A DNA stretch of 64,000 nucleotides from B33-G16 sp964611035 (GTDB lineage Bacteria > Desulfobacterota > DSM-4660 > Desulfatiglandales > B25-G16), in assembly GCA_964611035.1 (NCBI GenBank), contig CAZSWT010000006.1:1-64000 (forward strand), in the 5' to 3' direction. The notes under the pieces were generated by a model. It was given only the letters and a program-made list of their open reading frames with translations. It was not told where the DNA came from and made no database searches. Position numbers and translations under genes: made by a program. Of the stretch, positions 8,782 through 18,233 are shown piece after piece (the stretch's first letter is position 1; every line of letters starts with the position of its first letter).

Positions 8782-10071
8782 TTAGCTCCTCTCATCTATG
8801 GGCACATAATTCCTTTCTTTTAATCCTATGTAGACCTGACGGGGACGATGGAGCCTCCAATCGGGATCTTCGTGGCTTTCCTTCCATTGGCTGATCCACC
8901 CGGGGAGGCGCCCAATGGCGAACATGACCGGAAACATGTTTAACGGGATGCCAATGGCCCTCAGAACAATACCACTGTAGAAGTCTACATTCGGATAGAG
9001 ATAGTGATCTATAAAGTAGCTGTCCTTCAAAGCAATCTCTTCCAACCGCTTGGCTATATCCAGGAGGGGATCTTTCTGTTTTAGCTTCTTCAAGACTGTA
9101 TCACATATCTTTTTCATGATGCGCGCTCTCGGGTCATAGGTTCTATAGACTCTGTGGCCAAAGCCCATTAAACGGAAAGGATCATTCTTATCTTTTGCCC
9201 TCGACAAAAAGGGCGCCAAGTCTCCACCGCAATCATATATTTCCTGGAGCATCTCCACTACCGCCTGGTTAGCCCCCCCATGCAAAGGGCCCCAGAGGGC
9301 AGCTATCCCTGCAGAAATAGCTGCATACAGGTTGACGCGAGAGCTTCCCACCAATCGAACGGCTGCCGTTGAACTGTTCTGCTCGTGGTCAGCATGGAGG
9401 ATCAAGAAGACATTAAGGGCCTCTACAATGTCATCGTCAATGGTATAGGGCCTGACAGGGGAATCAAACATCATGTTTAGGAAGTTCGCACAATAGTATA
9501 GGTCATTCCTTGGATAAACTACCTTATGGCCCAGAGAGATCCTGTATGACATTGCAGCCAGGGTTCTTATCTTGGAGATAAGCCTCGAGAATGTTATATT
9601 TACCTCCTCTTCCTCAGTTCGTTCCGGGATCTCTGGATAAAATGCCCTTAGAGCATTTACCATCGAGGCCAGGATGCCCATAGGGTGAGCGCCTCTAGGG
9701 AATTTTTCAAAGAAGGCACGCATATCTTCATGGACAAGGGAGTGATCGTTCAACAAGGCAGAAAAACGATTCAGCACTTCCCTTGTTGGCAATTCACCAT
9801 TGATTAACAGATAAGCGGTCTCTATAAACCTAGAGTGTTCTGCCAGCTGCTCAACTGGAATTCCCCGGTAGCGCAAGATTCCTTTCTCCCCATCCATAAA
9901 GGTAATGCTGCTCTTGCAACTGCCGGTATTTGCATAGCCCGGATCAAGGGTAATGAGCCCAGTTTTTTCTCGAAGATTGGAGATGTCAATTGCTTTTTCA
10001 CCCTCAGTTCCCGTTACAATGGGTAATTCAAAGCTCTTCCCGTCAACAATGAGTTTAGCCGTTTGTACCAT
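8782..10071 (-). CDS. gltA: Citrate synthase
   Basis: A 429-residue type II (hexameric-type) citrate synthase, condensing oxaloacetate and acetyl-CoA. All three active-site elements are present: GPLHGGANQAV (His), GFGHRVYRTYDPRA (His) and YPNVDFYSGIVLRAIG (Asp). LHADHEQNSSTAAVR is also typical. The N-terminal beta-strand domain with GYANTGSCKS matches the bacterial GltA form. The gene is transcribed away from the aconitase gene across a 262-bp divergent region, so the two are probably co-regulated. Start ATG at 10071, preceded by GGGAG on the minus strand. Confidence 0.97.
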   Translation of the reverse strand: MVQTAKLIVDGKSFELPIVTGTEGEKAIDISNLREKTGLITLDPGYANTGSCKSSITFMDGEKGILRYRGIPVEQLAEHSRFIETAYLLINGELPTREVLNRFSALLNDHSLVHEDMRAFFEKFPRGAHPMGILASMVNALRAFYPEIPERTEEEEVNITFSRLISKIRTLAAMSYRISLGHKVVYPRNDLYYCANFLNMMFDSPVRPYTIDDDIVEALNVFLILHADHEQNSSTAAVRLVGSSRVNLYAAISAGIAALWGPLHGGANQAVVEMLQEIYDCGGDLAPFLSRAKDKNDPFRLMGFGHRVYRTYDPRARIMKKICDTVLKKLKQKDPLLDIAKRLEEIALKDSYFIDHYLYPNVDFYSGIVLRAIGIPLNMFPVMFAIGRLPGWISQWKESHEDPDWRLHRPRQVYIGLKERNYVPIDERS

Positions 10072-10100
10072 TTTTCTGCTCCCTTCCCGTTTCTATAAAA

Positions 10101-10116
10101 TTGATATGTATATCAA
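10101..10116. promoter_or_regulatory. Palindrome in the citrate synthase / aconitase divergent region
   Basis: TTGATATGTATATCAA is a 7+7 inverted repeat around GT, 30 bp upstream of the citrate synthase start and about 220 bp upstream of the chosen aconitase start. Its place in a divergent TCA-cycle promoter region makes it a candidate operator; no regulator family can be named from sequence alone. Confidence 0.4.
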
Positions 10117-10333
10117 AACTCTAACTCTTTCTCCACCAAAAAACAAAACCTACCTCAACTTGATCAAATTATCTTTGATTTTGCTCAAATAATATGAAAG
10201 AAAGTAAGCATTGTTAGCATATAAACTCGTTATCAGCACTAATAGCGATAACTACTTTACAATCGGCAAGTACAATCCGCGATCACAAGATCGTATATCA
10301 ACTTCTTTTAAATATGGGGAAAGGAGTGATAGA

Positions 10334-12289
10334 GTGGCATACAGAGATCATATCGTGGGGCAAATTCTATATAAACACCTGATAGAGGGTGAACTAATCC
10401 CCGGAACGGAGATCGGTATTCGGATCGACCAAACGCTCACCCAGGATGCAACAGGCACCCTGGTGTATCTGGAATTTATGTCACTGGGAGTTGATCGCGT
10501 AAGAACAAAGCGTTCAGTCTCCTACATTGATCACAACACATTGCAGACGGGCTTTGAAAATGCAGATGATCACCTTTTCCTGCAGTCCACAGCAGCTCGC
10601 TACGGAGTTCACTTCTCCCGCCCTGGCAATGGTATCTGCCATCAAGTGCATCTGGAGCGATTCGGTGCGCCGGGACAGACGCTTTTGGGATCGGACAGCC
10701 ACACGCCTTCAGCTGGTGGACTGGGAATGCTGGCAATGGGGGCTGGAGGCATGGATGTATCCCTTGCCATGGGTGGAGCCTCATTTTTCATGGTAGTGCC
10801 CAAGATAATGCTGGTCCGTTTAATAGGAAAACTTCCACCCTGGGTGGGAGCGAAAGATGTGATTCTCTATCTTTTGAAGGGACTTACCGTCAAGGGTGGG
10901 GTCGGGAAAATCATCGAGTACGGGGGCCCGGCAGTAAAGGGCCTTAGCATACCGGATCGGGCGACAATTACCAACATGGGAGCTGAGCTGGGTGCCTGGA
11001 GTTCTTTATTTCCCTCAGATGAAGTAACAAAGCAGTTTCTCAATGCCCAGAAAAGGGGGAACGACTGGGTCCCAATCCATGCCCTTGAAGGAGCAGAATA
11101 TGATGAGATAATCGAGATCGACCTATCTCAACTTGAGCCGCTGGTGGCATGCCCCTCCAGCCCAGACAAGGTCAAGCCTGTGCAGGCCCTGGCTCATGTA
11201 AAGGTTAATCAGGTAGCGATCGGCAGTTGCACCAACTCCTCCTACCGTGATCTCAAGCTGGTGTCCGAGCTCTTACAGGGGAAAAAGGTGCATCCACACG
11301 TTAGCCTTGTAATTGCTCCGGGATCCAGACAGGTATTATCCATGCTGGCTAAGGAGGGTAGCCTGGGAGATATGATAGATGCAGGGGCACGAATATTGGA
11401 GGTTGCCTGCGGACCATGCATCGGCATGGGTCAAGCACCTCCTTCAGGCGGCATTAGCGTACGCACATTTAATCGGAATTTTCCGGGTCGAAGCGGCACT
11501 CCTGACGCAGAAGTTTACCTGTCCGGTCCTCAGGTGGCTGTAGCTGCTTCACTGACCGGCCATCTGGTTCATCCGAGTGTGTTGGGCACCCTGCCTGTAG
11601 TGGAAGATCCTAAAAACTTCCTCATTGACGATTCGATGATTATCCCTCCACCTCACCACACAGAGGAAATTACTGTTCGAATGGGGCCCAATATCAAGTC
11701 CATGCCGGTATTCGAACCCATGCCAGACACGCTTAATCTCAAGGTGCTTCTGAAGGCTAAAGACAACATTACGACTGATGATATTCTGCCGGGAGGGTCA
11801 AAGATCCTGCCACTAAGGTCTAATATTCCTGCTATTTCCGAATTTGTCTTCGCCTCATTAGCCCCTGGCTTTGCAGAGAAGGCCAAGGCTGAATCCGGTG
11901 TGGCTATTGTGGGAGGCGAGAATTATGGCCAGGGTTCAAGCCGAGAACACGCGGCACTCGCCCCTCGATACCTCGGGGTCCACGCAGTGCTGGCAAAAAG
12001 CTTTTCCCGTCTTCACCGGGCCAACCTTATCAATTTTGGCGTTTTGCCGCTTTTGATCAGGGATGAATACTATGACAAAATGGCCGAAGGTGATTATATA
12101 CAACTGACCGATCTGCACATGGGATTGACCGACAGGGACAAGGTGGTATTCATGGTCAAGAACAAGCATATTGAATGTGAGAGCAAGATAGACCTTTCAG
12201 GGCAGGAGCGTATGATTCTCTTAGCAGGCGGGCGCTTGAATTTTTATCGCAGGAAATTTGCAGAGATGGATCTTTCATCAAGGGTATAA
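10334..12289 (+). CDS. Aconitate hydratase (bacterial AcnA/LeuC-like single-chain form)
   Basis: A 651-residue aconitase interconverting citrate and isocitrate. The 4Fe-4S ligands are Cys299 (GSCTNSS), Cys359 and Cys362 (ACGPCIGMGQ). The C-terminal swivel domain with DNITTDDILPGG and ENYGQGSSREHAAL is complete. The reading frame is open from 10211, but I place the start at GTG 10334: AAGGAGTGAT lies seven bases upstream, and the protein then begins close to where related aconitases do; the 41 extra upstream residues look non-coding. It is followed 47 bp later by isocitrate dehydrogenase and opposed by citrate synthase, giving the citrate-to-2-oxoglutarate segment in one locus. Confidence 0.95.
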   Translation: MAYRDHIVGQILYKHLIEGELIPGTEIGIRIDQTLTQDATGTLVYLEFMSLGVDRVRTKRSVSYIDHNTLQTGFENADDHLFLQSTAARYGVHFSRPGNGICHQVHLERFGAPGQTLLGSDSHTPSAGGLGMLAMGAGGMDVSLAMGGASFFMVVPKIMLVRLIGKLPPWVGAKDVILYLLKGLTVKGGVGKIIEYGGPAVKGLSIPDRATITNMGAELGAWSSLFPSDEVTKQFLNAQKRGNDWVPIHALEGAEYDEIIEIDLSQLEPLVACPSSPDKVKPVQALAHVKVNQVAIGSCTNSSYRDLKLVSELLQGKKVHPHVSLVIAPGSRQVLSMLAKEGSLGDMIDAGARILEVACGPCIGMGQAPPSGGISVRTFNRNFPGRSGTPDAEVYLSGPQVAVAASLTGHLVHPSVLGTLPVVEDPKNFLIDDSMIIPPPHHTEEITVRMGPNIKSMPVFEPMPDTLNLKVLLKAKDNITTDDILPGGSKILPLRSNIPAISEFVFASLAPGFAEKAKAESGVAIVGGENYGQGSSREHAALAPRYLGVHAVLAKSFSRLHRANLINFGVLPLLIRDEYYDKMAEGDYIQLTDLHMGLTDRDKVVFMVKNKHIECESKIDLSGQERMILLAGGRLNFYRRKFAEMDLSSRV

Positions 12290-12336
12290 GGCTAATGTGA
12301 GAGACTGAAAGTCTACTCTACTGCGGGACAAACAAT

Positions 12337-13635
12337 ATGACTAATGAGATGAATAAGACTGAGAAGGCCGGAGAAATCATAGAGTGGGGAGCAGATGGGC
12401 GGCCTATCGTACCAGACAATCCTATTATCCCTTTCATTGAAGGCGACGGAACAGGCCCGGACATCTGGGCAGCTGCACAGCCGGTATTTGATGCTGGAGT
12501 CTATCATGCCTACAAAGGTAGACGTCTAATTGTGTGGCATGAGTTGCTGGCTGGAGAGAAGGCACAAAAGGTCTATGGGTCAGACAACCCATTGCCAGAG
12601 AGGACATTTGAGGACATTGACCGGTATGGAGTGTCCATCAAAGGCCCCCTGACAACCCCTATAGGAGGTGGTTTCCGCTCACTCAACGTGGCGTTAAGGC
12701 AGAGATTGGATCTATATGCCTGCGTACGTCCGGTGCGGTACTTCCCTGGAGTCCCTGCGCCCGTTATCCATCCCGAGAGGGTAAACGTGGTGATCTTTCG
12801 GGAAAACACAGAGGATGTATACACAGGGATAGAGTGGGAGGCGGGGTCGCGGGATGCCAAGGAGGTTCTCGAATTGGTCAATAGAAAACTGAAAGACTCC
12901 GGCAGACAGTTGGTATCCATTGAAAGCTCAGTTGGAATCAAAACCATGAGCGAGTTCAACTCTCGCCGGCTGGTCCGTAGGGCAATCCAGTATGCAATTA
13001 AAAACGAACACCACAGCGTAACTCTAGTTCATAAAGGCAATATCATGAAGTGCACCGAAGGTGCATTCCGTGATTGGGGTTATCAGGTTGCACGTGAAGA
13101 GTTTTCGGAGCAAACAGTAACCGAAGCCGAACTATACGAGAAGTTTGAGGGTCAAACGCCTCAGGGTCGGATTGTCATGAAAGATCGCATCGCTGATGCG
13201 ATGTTTCAGCAGTTGATGCTGCGGCCAAAAGAATATGGGGTGATCGCCACACCTAATTTGAACGGTGATTACCTATCCGATGCAGTCGCAGCGCAAGTGG
13301 GCGGTTTGGGAATGGCACCTGGCGGGAATATTGGAGATCGGTGTGCCCTTTTCGAGGCCACTCACGGCTCAGCACCAAAGTATGCAGGCCAAGACAAAGT
13401 GAATCCCAGTTCTGTGATTTTATCCGGCGTAGAGATGTTCCGCTTCATGGGTTGGGTACAGGCCGCAGAACTTATTATCCGGGCACTCATACAAACCATC
13501 GCCCAGAGAACAGTTACCTATGACCTTGCCCGGCAAATTCAGGGCGCTCAAGAGGTTAAGTGCTCTGAGTTTGGCGCTGCTATTGTAAAAAATATTTTAA
13601 CTACTCAAGTTCAAAGTTCAGGGGTTTCCCGATAA
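12337..13635 (+). CDS. icd: NADP-dependent isocitrate dehydrogenase
   Basis: A 432-residue E. coli-type homodimeric enzyme oxidising isocitrate to 2-oxoglutarate and CO2. Substrate residues appear in RSLNVALRQRLDLYACVRPVR, with Ser115 at the position of the E. coli regulatory phosphoserine; metal-binding aspartates are in the NLNGDYLSDA region. NADP preference is indicated by Lys348-Tyr349 in HGSAPKYAGQDKVNP, which match the E. coli 2'-phosphate contacts. Homologues normally stop soon after a motif like CSEFGAAIVKN; here an extra tail of about 11 residues is encoded by a dispersed palindromic repeat that also supplies the stop codon. No AceK gene is in the window. Confidence 0.97.
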   Translation: MTNEMNKTEKAGEIIEWGADGRPIVPDNPIIPFIEGDGTGPDIWAAAQPVFDAGVYHAYKGRRLIVWHELLAGEKAQKVYGSDNPLPERTFEDIDRYGVSIKGPLTTPIGGGFRSLNVALRQRLDLYACVRPVRYFPGVPAPVIHPERVNVVIFRENTEDVYTGIEWEAGSRDAKEVLELVNRKLKDSGRQLVSIESSVGIKTMSEFNSRRLVRRAIQYAIKNEHHSVTLVHKGNIMKCTEGAFRDWGYQVAREEFSEQTVTEAELYEKFEGQTPQGRIVMKDRIADAMFQQLMLRPKEYGVIATPNLNGDYLSDAVAAQVGGLGMAPGGNIGDRCALFEATHGSAPKYAGQDKVNPSSVILSGVEMFRFMGWVQAAELIIRALIQTIAQRTVTYDLARQIQGAQEVKCSEFGAAIVKNILTTQVQSSGVSR

Positions 13636-13643
13636 AATCGGGA
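13627..13643. repeat. Dispersed palindrome, copy 2, overlapping the icd stop codon
   Basis: TCCCGATAAAATCGGGA. The TAA at its centre is the icd stop codon. Flanking text on both sides (TTCAGGGGTTTCCCGAT, then ATCGGGATTCAAG) is the inverted counterpart of copy 1, so a whole element of roughly 40 bp seems to be inserted at the gene's 3' end. Confidence 0.8.
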
Positions 13644-13984
13644 TTCAAGCCTGCCCTGGTGCGATGTAACCTGCGCTTTAAACTGGTTCTTCTGAACACT
13701 GTGCCTAGGGATTCTATGAAAAGTACTGCTAAACCAGGTCTGGGCCAGGGGTTAGACTGATGGAAGAGGATTCGATTCTTGGACGAATGCGGAGTTCATC
13801 CAATTTCATGTACATTAACTCGCACTTCTCATCAATAATCTACTATGACGGCGGATAGCCCAATGCCTTTTGCGTTTCGCTCGAAATATAAAGAAGATCG
13901 TAAAGCAATTAATCCCGATTTCATCGGGAAACCGTGAACCAAACAACCTGAGTAGAATACAGTGGGCCGCAGGAATAGATTTCT
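13636..13984. other. Intergenic region between icd and hyuB (convergent)
   Basis: 349 bp without a supported gene. It is bracketed by palindrome copies at 13627-13643 and 13913-13929 and separates two convergent genes. I see no T-run terminator. Confidence 0.6.
13913..13929. repeat. Dispersed palindrome, copy 3
   Basis: TCCCGATTTCATCGGGA, identical to copy 1 at 2184, followed by the same AACC and GTGAACC text. It lies about 56 bp from the 3' end of the convergent hyuB gene. Confidence 0.8.
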
Positions 13985-15715
13985 TTATCCATTAGCCTTC
14001 TTCAAGGACTTCCTTAACCTTCTGGTTGCATCCACTTCTACCTTCATCGTGTCAGGATTGATCACAACACCATAGTCTTTTCTCGCACTCTCCAGGCTCA
14101 CGTATCCATCAGCGACGTCACTTTCAACTAATTCCAGGTCGCGGTCCAGCGGGTCTCCATACCCTCCTCCACCTGCGGCATCCATAACAACTACATCACC
14201 GGGTTTCAATTGGGTCAAACCATAAGGATTCCCTGGCTCCCCATTTATCAGGAACTGTGCCTTTGATCCGTCCTTGCCATCAAATAGACCCTCGGGAGGA
14301 TAGCGATATCTTCCGGACTGAATTCCCAAATTCACTGGTGGAGTAGGGGCATATTCATCGTCAGGAACCCTGAAAACCGCATGCCTTCCAAGACCTCCTT
14401 TCATTTTACCCAACCCGCCTGAATCAGTGAGAAGTCCTCTCGTTTCTACGATAAGAGGTGTATCATTCTCGAATATTTCGATAGGTGTATTGGCTCCATT
14501 GGCAGGGAATATATAATCGTAACAACCATCACTTGTGGAGCTGGCACCCATACCACCACCCCTGATAATCACCGAATGCCACGGTGTTCCATCGTTTCTC
14601 TTTCCGTAAAATACATTCATTGTTGCAGGGGTTCCACCACTTCCTGCGAGAACCCTGTCAGGTATAGCCTTTGCCAGAGCCCTATAGATTATCTCAGTCA
14701 TAAAATGTCCTACCTGCATTCTCGCAGCAACAGCTACCGGAAATGTACAGTTAACCACACTGTCTTTGGGCGCCTTCATAGTGATAGGCACAGCACAGCC
14801 TTCATTGTTAGGTATATCCGGGTCAAATATACTTTTTATGGCCATAAATACATAGGCATAGGTAAAATTGTACACAACATTACCACCCCAGTCCACATGA
14901 GAAGAAGAACCATCAAGGTTTACTATTATGTCGCTTCCTTTTATCTCAACAGCCACCTTTATGACCACATTCTCTTTGCCCTCCATCTGCTCCACAATCC
15001 CTTCAGCCCGATAAAAGCCATCAGATATCTTCTCAATGGACTCCCTCATGCTCTTTTCTGTGCGGCCGATAATATCATCCGCCAAATCATCAAGGCCATC
15101 CATATTATACTCTTCAAGCATCTGACATATCTTTTCTGCACACACGTGATTTGCTGCTATCTGTGAACGGATATCGCCTATTACCTCATCAGGAGTGCGA
15201 ACATTCCAGCGAATCATTTCAATTATAGCCTCATTAAGAGTTCCACCATCATAGAGTTTCACCAACGGTATGAAAAGGCCATCCTCATATACATCATGAT
15301 TATCAGATGATACACGTCCACCGATGTCAGAATGATGGAAAACACAGGCCGTAAAAGACGTTAGTCTATCCTTATAAAAAATGGGGCTCATTACACAGAC
15401 ATCGTTTAAATGTCCAGCAAGGGCCCATGGATCATTCGTTATGAACACATCTCCAGGGCTGTAACTATCTGAAGGCAACTTATTAACAAGATTCTTGATT
15501 CCTAAGGCCATAGCCCCAGATTGGCCAGGGGTTGCAAAGGTGCCCTGGGCAAGTTCTCTCCCTTTTCCGTCAGTGAACATATTTGTGTAGTCATGGGCGT
15601 CTCTCAGCAGGCTTGAAAAGGCCGTGCGTGCAACAGTGCTGTCCGCCTCATCCACAATAGAAATCAATCTACGCCAGAGTATCTCTAACGTTATAGGATC
15701 AAACTTCTGTCCCAT
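13985..15715 (-). CDS. Hydantoinase B / oxoprolinase family protein
   Basis: A 576-residue HyuB-type subunit. Seen: DPITLEILWRRLISIVDEAD at the N-terminus, SPGDVFITNDPWALAGHLND, VFHHSDIGGRVSSDNHDVYEDG, and the C-terminal glycine-rich GDVVVMDAAGGGGYGDP, all typical of the family. With the HyuA-like partner next to it, it forms an ATP-dependent enzyme acting on lactam or hydantoin rings, or one of the related carboxylases (acetone or acetophenone type). Which reaction applies cannot be told from sequence. AAGGAGG precedes the ATG at 15715. It follows hyuA by 81 bp that contain two direct repeats. Confidence 0.92.
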   Translation of the reverse strand: MGQKFDPITLEILWRRLISIVDEADSTVARTAFSSLLRDAHDYTNMFTDGKGRELAQGTFATPGQSGAMALGIKNLVNKLPSDSYSPGDVFITNDPWALAGHLNDVCVMSPIFYKDRLTSFTACVFHHSDIGGRVSSDNHDVYEDGLFIPLVKLYDGGTLNEAIIEMIRWNVRTPDEVIGDIRSQIAANHVCAEKICQMLEEYNMDGLDDLADDIIGRTEKSMRESIEKISDGFYRAEGIVEQMEGKENVVIKVAVEIKGSDIIVNLDGSSSHVDWGGNVVYNFTYAYVFMAIKSIFDPDIPNNEGCAVPITMKAPKDSVVNCTFPVAVAARMQVGHFMTEIIYRALAKAIPDRVLAGSGGTPATMNVFYGKRNDGTPWHSVIIRGGGMGASSTSDGCYDYIFPANGANTPIEIFENDTPLIVETRGLLTDSGGLGKMKGGLGRHAVFRVPDDEYAPTPPVNLGIQSGRYRYPPEGLFDGKDGSKAQFLINGEPGNPYGLTQLKPGDVVVMDAAGGGGYGDPLDRDLELVESDVADGYVSLESARKDYGVVINPDTMKVEVDATRRLRKSLKKANG

Positions 15716-15743
15716 TTCTATACCTCCTTGTATAAGTGAGCTA

Positions 15744-15774
15744 AAGTGTCTAAAGTTATAAGTGTCTAAAGTTA
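15744..15774. repeat. Two direct copies of AAGTGTCTAAAGTTA
   Basis: 15-bp units at 15744-15758 and 15760-15774 in the hyuA-hyuB gap. Near-identical units (AAGTGCCTAAAGTGA and AAGTGCCTAAAGTTA) recur at 25747-25761 and 25811-25825, so this is a dispersed short repeat and not a local operator pair. Confidence 0.75.
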
Positions 15775-15796
15775 AGGAAGTAAATAGCTTTTAACC

Positions 15797-17893
15797 TTAT
15801 TTCAATTTAGGCAAGTCGATCCAAAGAAATCCAAAGTCGTCTACAGCGATAGGCGCATCTTCGCCAACAATGACGGTTGATTCTCTTTCTTCAATGATTG
15901 CAGGACCTTGAAATTTTGCACCAGGGTACAATTTGTACCGGTCATAAACAGTGTAGGGGATAAAATCCCTATGAATCCCGGAGTATGCCTGGCGTTTACC
16001 CTTTATCGCATCTTTGAAAGACCCTACCTTTTTTGTGGCCTTAGGCAGCCTTAGAAGCCGTTCTGGAAGGCTCGCTCTCACCTTGAAGTTTATAAACTCC
16101 ACTGGAGAATCAGGATAGGTTCTGCCGTATAGTTTCTTATATATTTCATCAAACCGACTTCTCACTTCTTCTGTTTTTACTTCAATGAAATTTCTTTCAG
16201 GGATAGAAATATTGGTTTCAGAGCCCTGTCCCACAAAACGAACATCGACAGATCGCTCAAATGTAATGTGTTCCTCTGCACCGGACTTCTGTAGAGTCTT
16301 AGTCCCCTCTGCCTCCATCTCTTTAAAAATCTTTTCTATTTCATCGAAATCAGCCGCATTAAGAGCAACTTTATGGCTCCTTACCAGATCAAATGCCCTT
16401 GGTGCAGTGAAAAAGCCAAGAGCCGAAGCAACACCAGCATTCGGCGGAACAATTAGCTGAGGTGTGCCCAATTTTTTAGCCAACCCATAGGCGTGTACCG
16501 GTCCCGCACCACCAAAGGCAGCAAGAGTTGCAATCTTTGGATTACCACCCTTTTCTGCAATATGGGTCTTTGCTGCCGCAGCCATGGTTTCGTTAATGAG
16601 GTCATGGACACCCCATACAGCCTGTATGAATGGAACATCCAATGGCTTAGCAATCTTTTCCTCTATGCCACGTCTCGCAGCCTCCTTGTCGAGCTTCATC
16701 TCTCCACCCAAAAAGTAATTCTCGTCCAAATAGCCCAATAACAGATCTGCATCCGTCACCCCTGGCTCAGCGCCTCCCCTTCCATAACAAATAGGCCCTG
16801 GATCTGCTCCAGAACTCTCTGGCCCAACCTGTAGAGTTCCCATTTTGCTCACCTTGGCTATACTACCACCTCCAGCCCCAATCTCCATCAAATCAACAAC
16901 TGGCACCTGAATGGCGAGGCCACTCCCCTTCATGAACCTCTGAACTCTTCCTACCTCAAAGGTGGGAACTACACCAGCAACTCCCCCTTGAATCAAGCAT
17001 GACTTTGCTGTGGTGCCTCCCATGTCAAAACAAAACATTTCAGGGATATCAAAAAGCTTTCCATAATACTGACCTGAGATAACGGCCGCTGTTGGTCCTG
17101 ACTCAATAATCCTGACAGGAAATTCCGCCGCTGTTTCAACTGATGTGATGCCACCGCTTGAAAGCATGATAAAAAGCTTGCCTGCGGAACCAATGGCCTG
17201 TAATCTTTCAGAAAGTTTGGACAAATACCTACCTGTTAAAGGCTTTACATAGGCATTTGTTACTGTCGTGCTTGTTCTTTCATATTCTCTTATCTGGGGT
17301 AAGACCTCGTAAGAAATTGAAACCGAAAGGTTTGGGGCCTGCTTTTTTATGATATCCTTGATCATCAACTCATGAGCCGGGTTCTCAAAAGAGTTAATGA
17401 GGCAGACAGCAATTGACTCAATGCCCATCTCTATCAATTGCCTTACAACCTCTCTCGCCTCCTCAGGATCCAGGGGTTTCAATACCTCGCCATTGCTTCG
17501 AATCCTTTCATCAACCTCTAAGCGGAATCTCCTCGGAATCAATGGTCTCGGAAATTCAGAAAATATATTATATGGGGCATATCGGATCTCCCTGCCAAGC
17601 TCCAGGACATCCCTGAAACCCTTTGTGGTGATGAGTGCGGTTTTCGCTCCCTTTCTTTCTATAATTGAATTGATGACAAGAGTTGTGCCATGTATCACCT
17701 CATCGAGCTTACCTATAAAGCCAGGGGTCTTTTGCTCCATTTCCCTTATTCCCTCTTCCACTGCATCCGAGGGATCGTGAGGAGTAGTCAGACACTTGTT
17801 AATCTGTATCTCCCCTGTCTGGTCATTAAGTAAGACAAAATCGGTAAATGTGCCACCAATGTCACACCCCAAGCGATAAAATTTATCAGACAT
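15797..17893 (-). CDS. Hydantoinase A / oxoprolinase family protein
   Basis: A 698-residue HyuA-type subunit with an actin-like ATP-binding fold. Family marks are CDIGGTFTDFVLL at the N-terminus (phosphate 1 loop), HGTTLVINSIIERKGAKTAL, MLSSGGITS, IESGPTAAVI, CFDMGGTTAKSCLI and GAGGGSIAKV. The ATPase should drive ring opening or carboxylation together with HyuB. A strong GGAGG precedes the ATG at 17893. hyuA is first in the operon. Its promoter region faces a PadR-type regulator gene about 370 bp away, but a link is only inferred. Confidence 0.93.
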   Translation of the reverse strand: MSDKFYRLGCDIGGTFTDFVLLNDQTGEIQINKCLTTPHDPSDAVEEGIREMEQKTPGFIGKLDEVIHGTTLVINSIIERKGAKTALITTKGFRDVLELGREIRYAPYNIFSEFPRPLIPRRFRLEVDERIRSNGEVLKPLDPEEAREVVRQLIEMGIESIAVCLINSFENPAHELMIKDIIKKQAPNLSVSISYEVLPQIREYERTSTTVTNAYVKPLTGRYLSKLSERLQAIGSAGKLFIMLSSGGITSVETAAEFPVRIIESGPTAAVISGQYYGKLFDIPEMFCFDMGGTTAKSCLIQGGVAGVVPTFEVGRVQRFMKGSGLAIQVPVVDLMEIGAGGGSIAKVSKMGTLQVGPESSGADPGPICYGRGGAEPGVTDADLLLGYLDENYFLGGEMKLDKEAARRGIEEKIAKPLDVPFIQAVWGVHDLINETMAAAAKTHIAEKGGNPKIATLAAFGGAGPVHAYGLAKKLGTPQLIVPPNAGVASALGFFTAPRAFDLVRSHKVALNAADFDEIEKIFKEMEAEGTKTLQKSGAEEHITFERSVDVRFVGQGSETNISIPERNFIEVKTEEVRSRFDEIYKKLYGRTYPDSPVEFINFKVRASLPERLLRLPKATKKVGSFKDAIKGKRQAYSGIHRDFIPYTVYDRYKLYPGAKFQGPAIIEERESTVIVGEDAPIAVDDFGFLWIDLPKLK

Positions 17894-18025
17894 GTAATCC
17901 TCCAGTTTTTACCAACTACATAAGTTAATTATCAATTTGTCCTGAGTTTGTCAATTGCCTTCTCACTATAGAAAATAGATGTGAAAACCTACGTAAAATC
18001 ATGCCTTGATATACTTTTAACTATA

Positions 18026-18177
18026 ATCAGAAATTTACAAACTGATACTTGAACGTCTAAAAAAACTGATATTTCCCCTCCCCTCGTGGGAGGGGACAAA
18101 GGGGAGGGGGCCACCCTCTTCCCAGCCCTCTCCCATCAAGGGAGAGGGAGTATTTTTTCAGTTTGTAAATTTCTGAT
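18026..18177. repeat. 152-bp element bounded by perfect 20-bp inverted repeats (MITE-like)
   Basis: ATCAGAAATTTACAAACTGA (18026-18045) is the exact complement of 18158-18177. Between them lie G/C-rich strand-asymmetric blocks (CCCCTCCCCTCGTGGGAGGG, then GGGGAGGGGG and CCCTCTCCC ... GGGAGAGGGAG), themselves inverted repeats. No coding capacity. The form suggests a non-autonomous mobile or REP-type element. Confidence 0.7.
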
Positions 18178-18216
18178 AATAACTTCTTGTGAACACTGCT
18201 GTTTTGTATTGAAATC

Positions 18217-18233
18217 TATTCCAATTTGGAATA
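18217..18233. promoter_or_regulatory. Candidate PadR operator, copy 1
   Basis: TATTCCAATTTGGAATA is an 8+8 palindrome around a central T, ending 30 bp before the PadR gene start. The 27 bp at 18207-18233 are identical to 20790-20816, upstream of the second, broken PadR copy. PadR proteins often repress their own genes, so an autoregulatory operator is likely. Confidence 0.6.

Noticed and set aside
10211..10333. Longer aconitase N-terminus
   Set aside because: The 41 extra residues have no family resemblance and AAGGAGTGAT sits just before GTG 10334.
14576..15166. 196-codon plus-strand open frame inside hyuB
   Set aside because: It is the antisense shadow of a well-conserved gene and has no ribosome site or recognisable domain.
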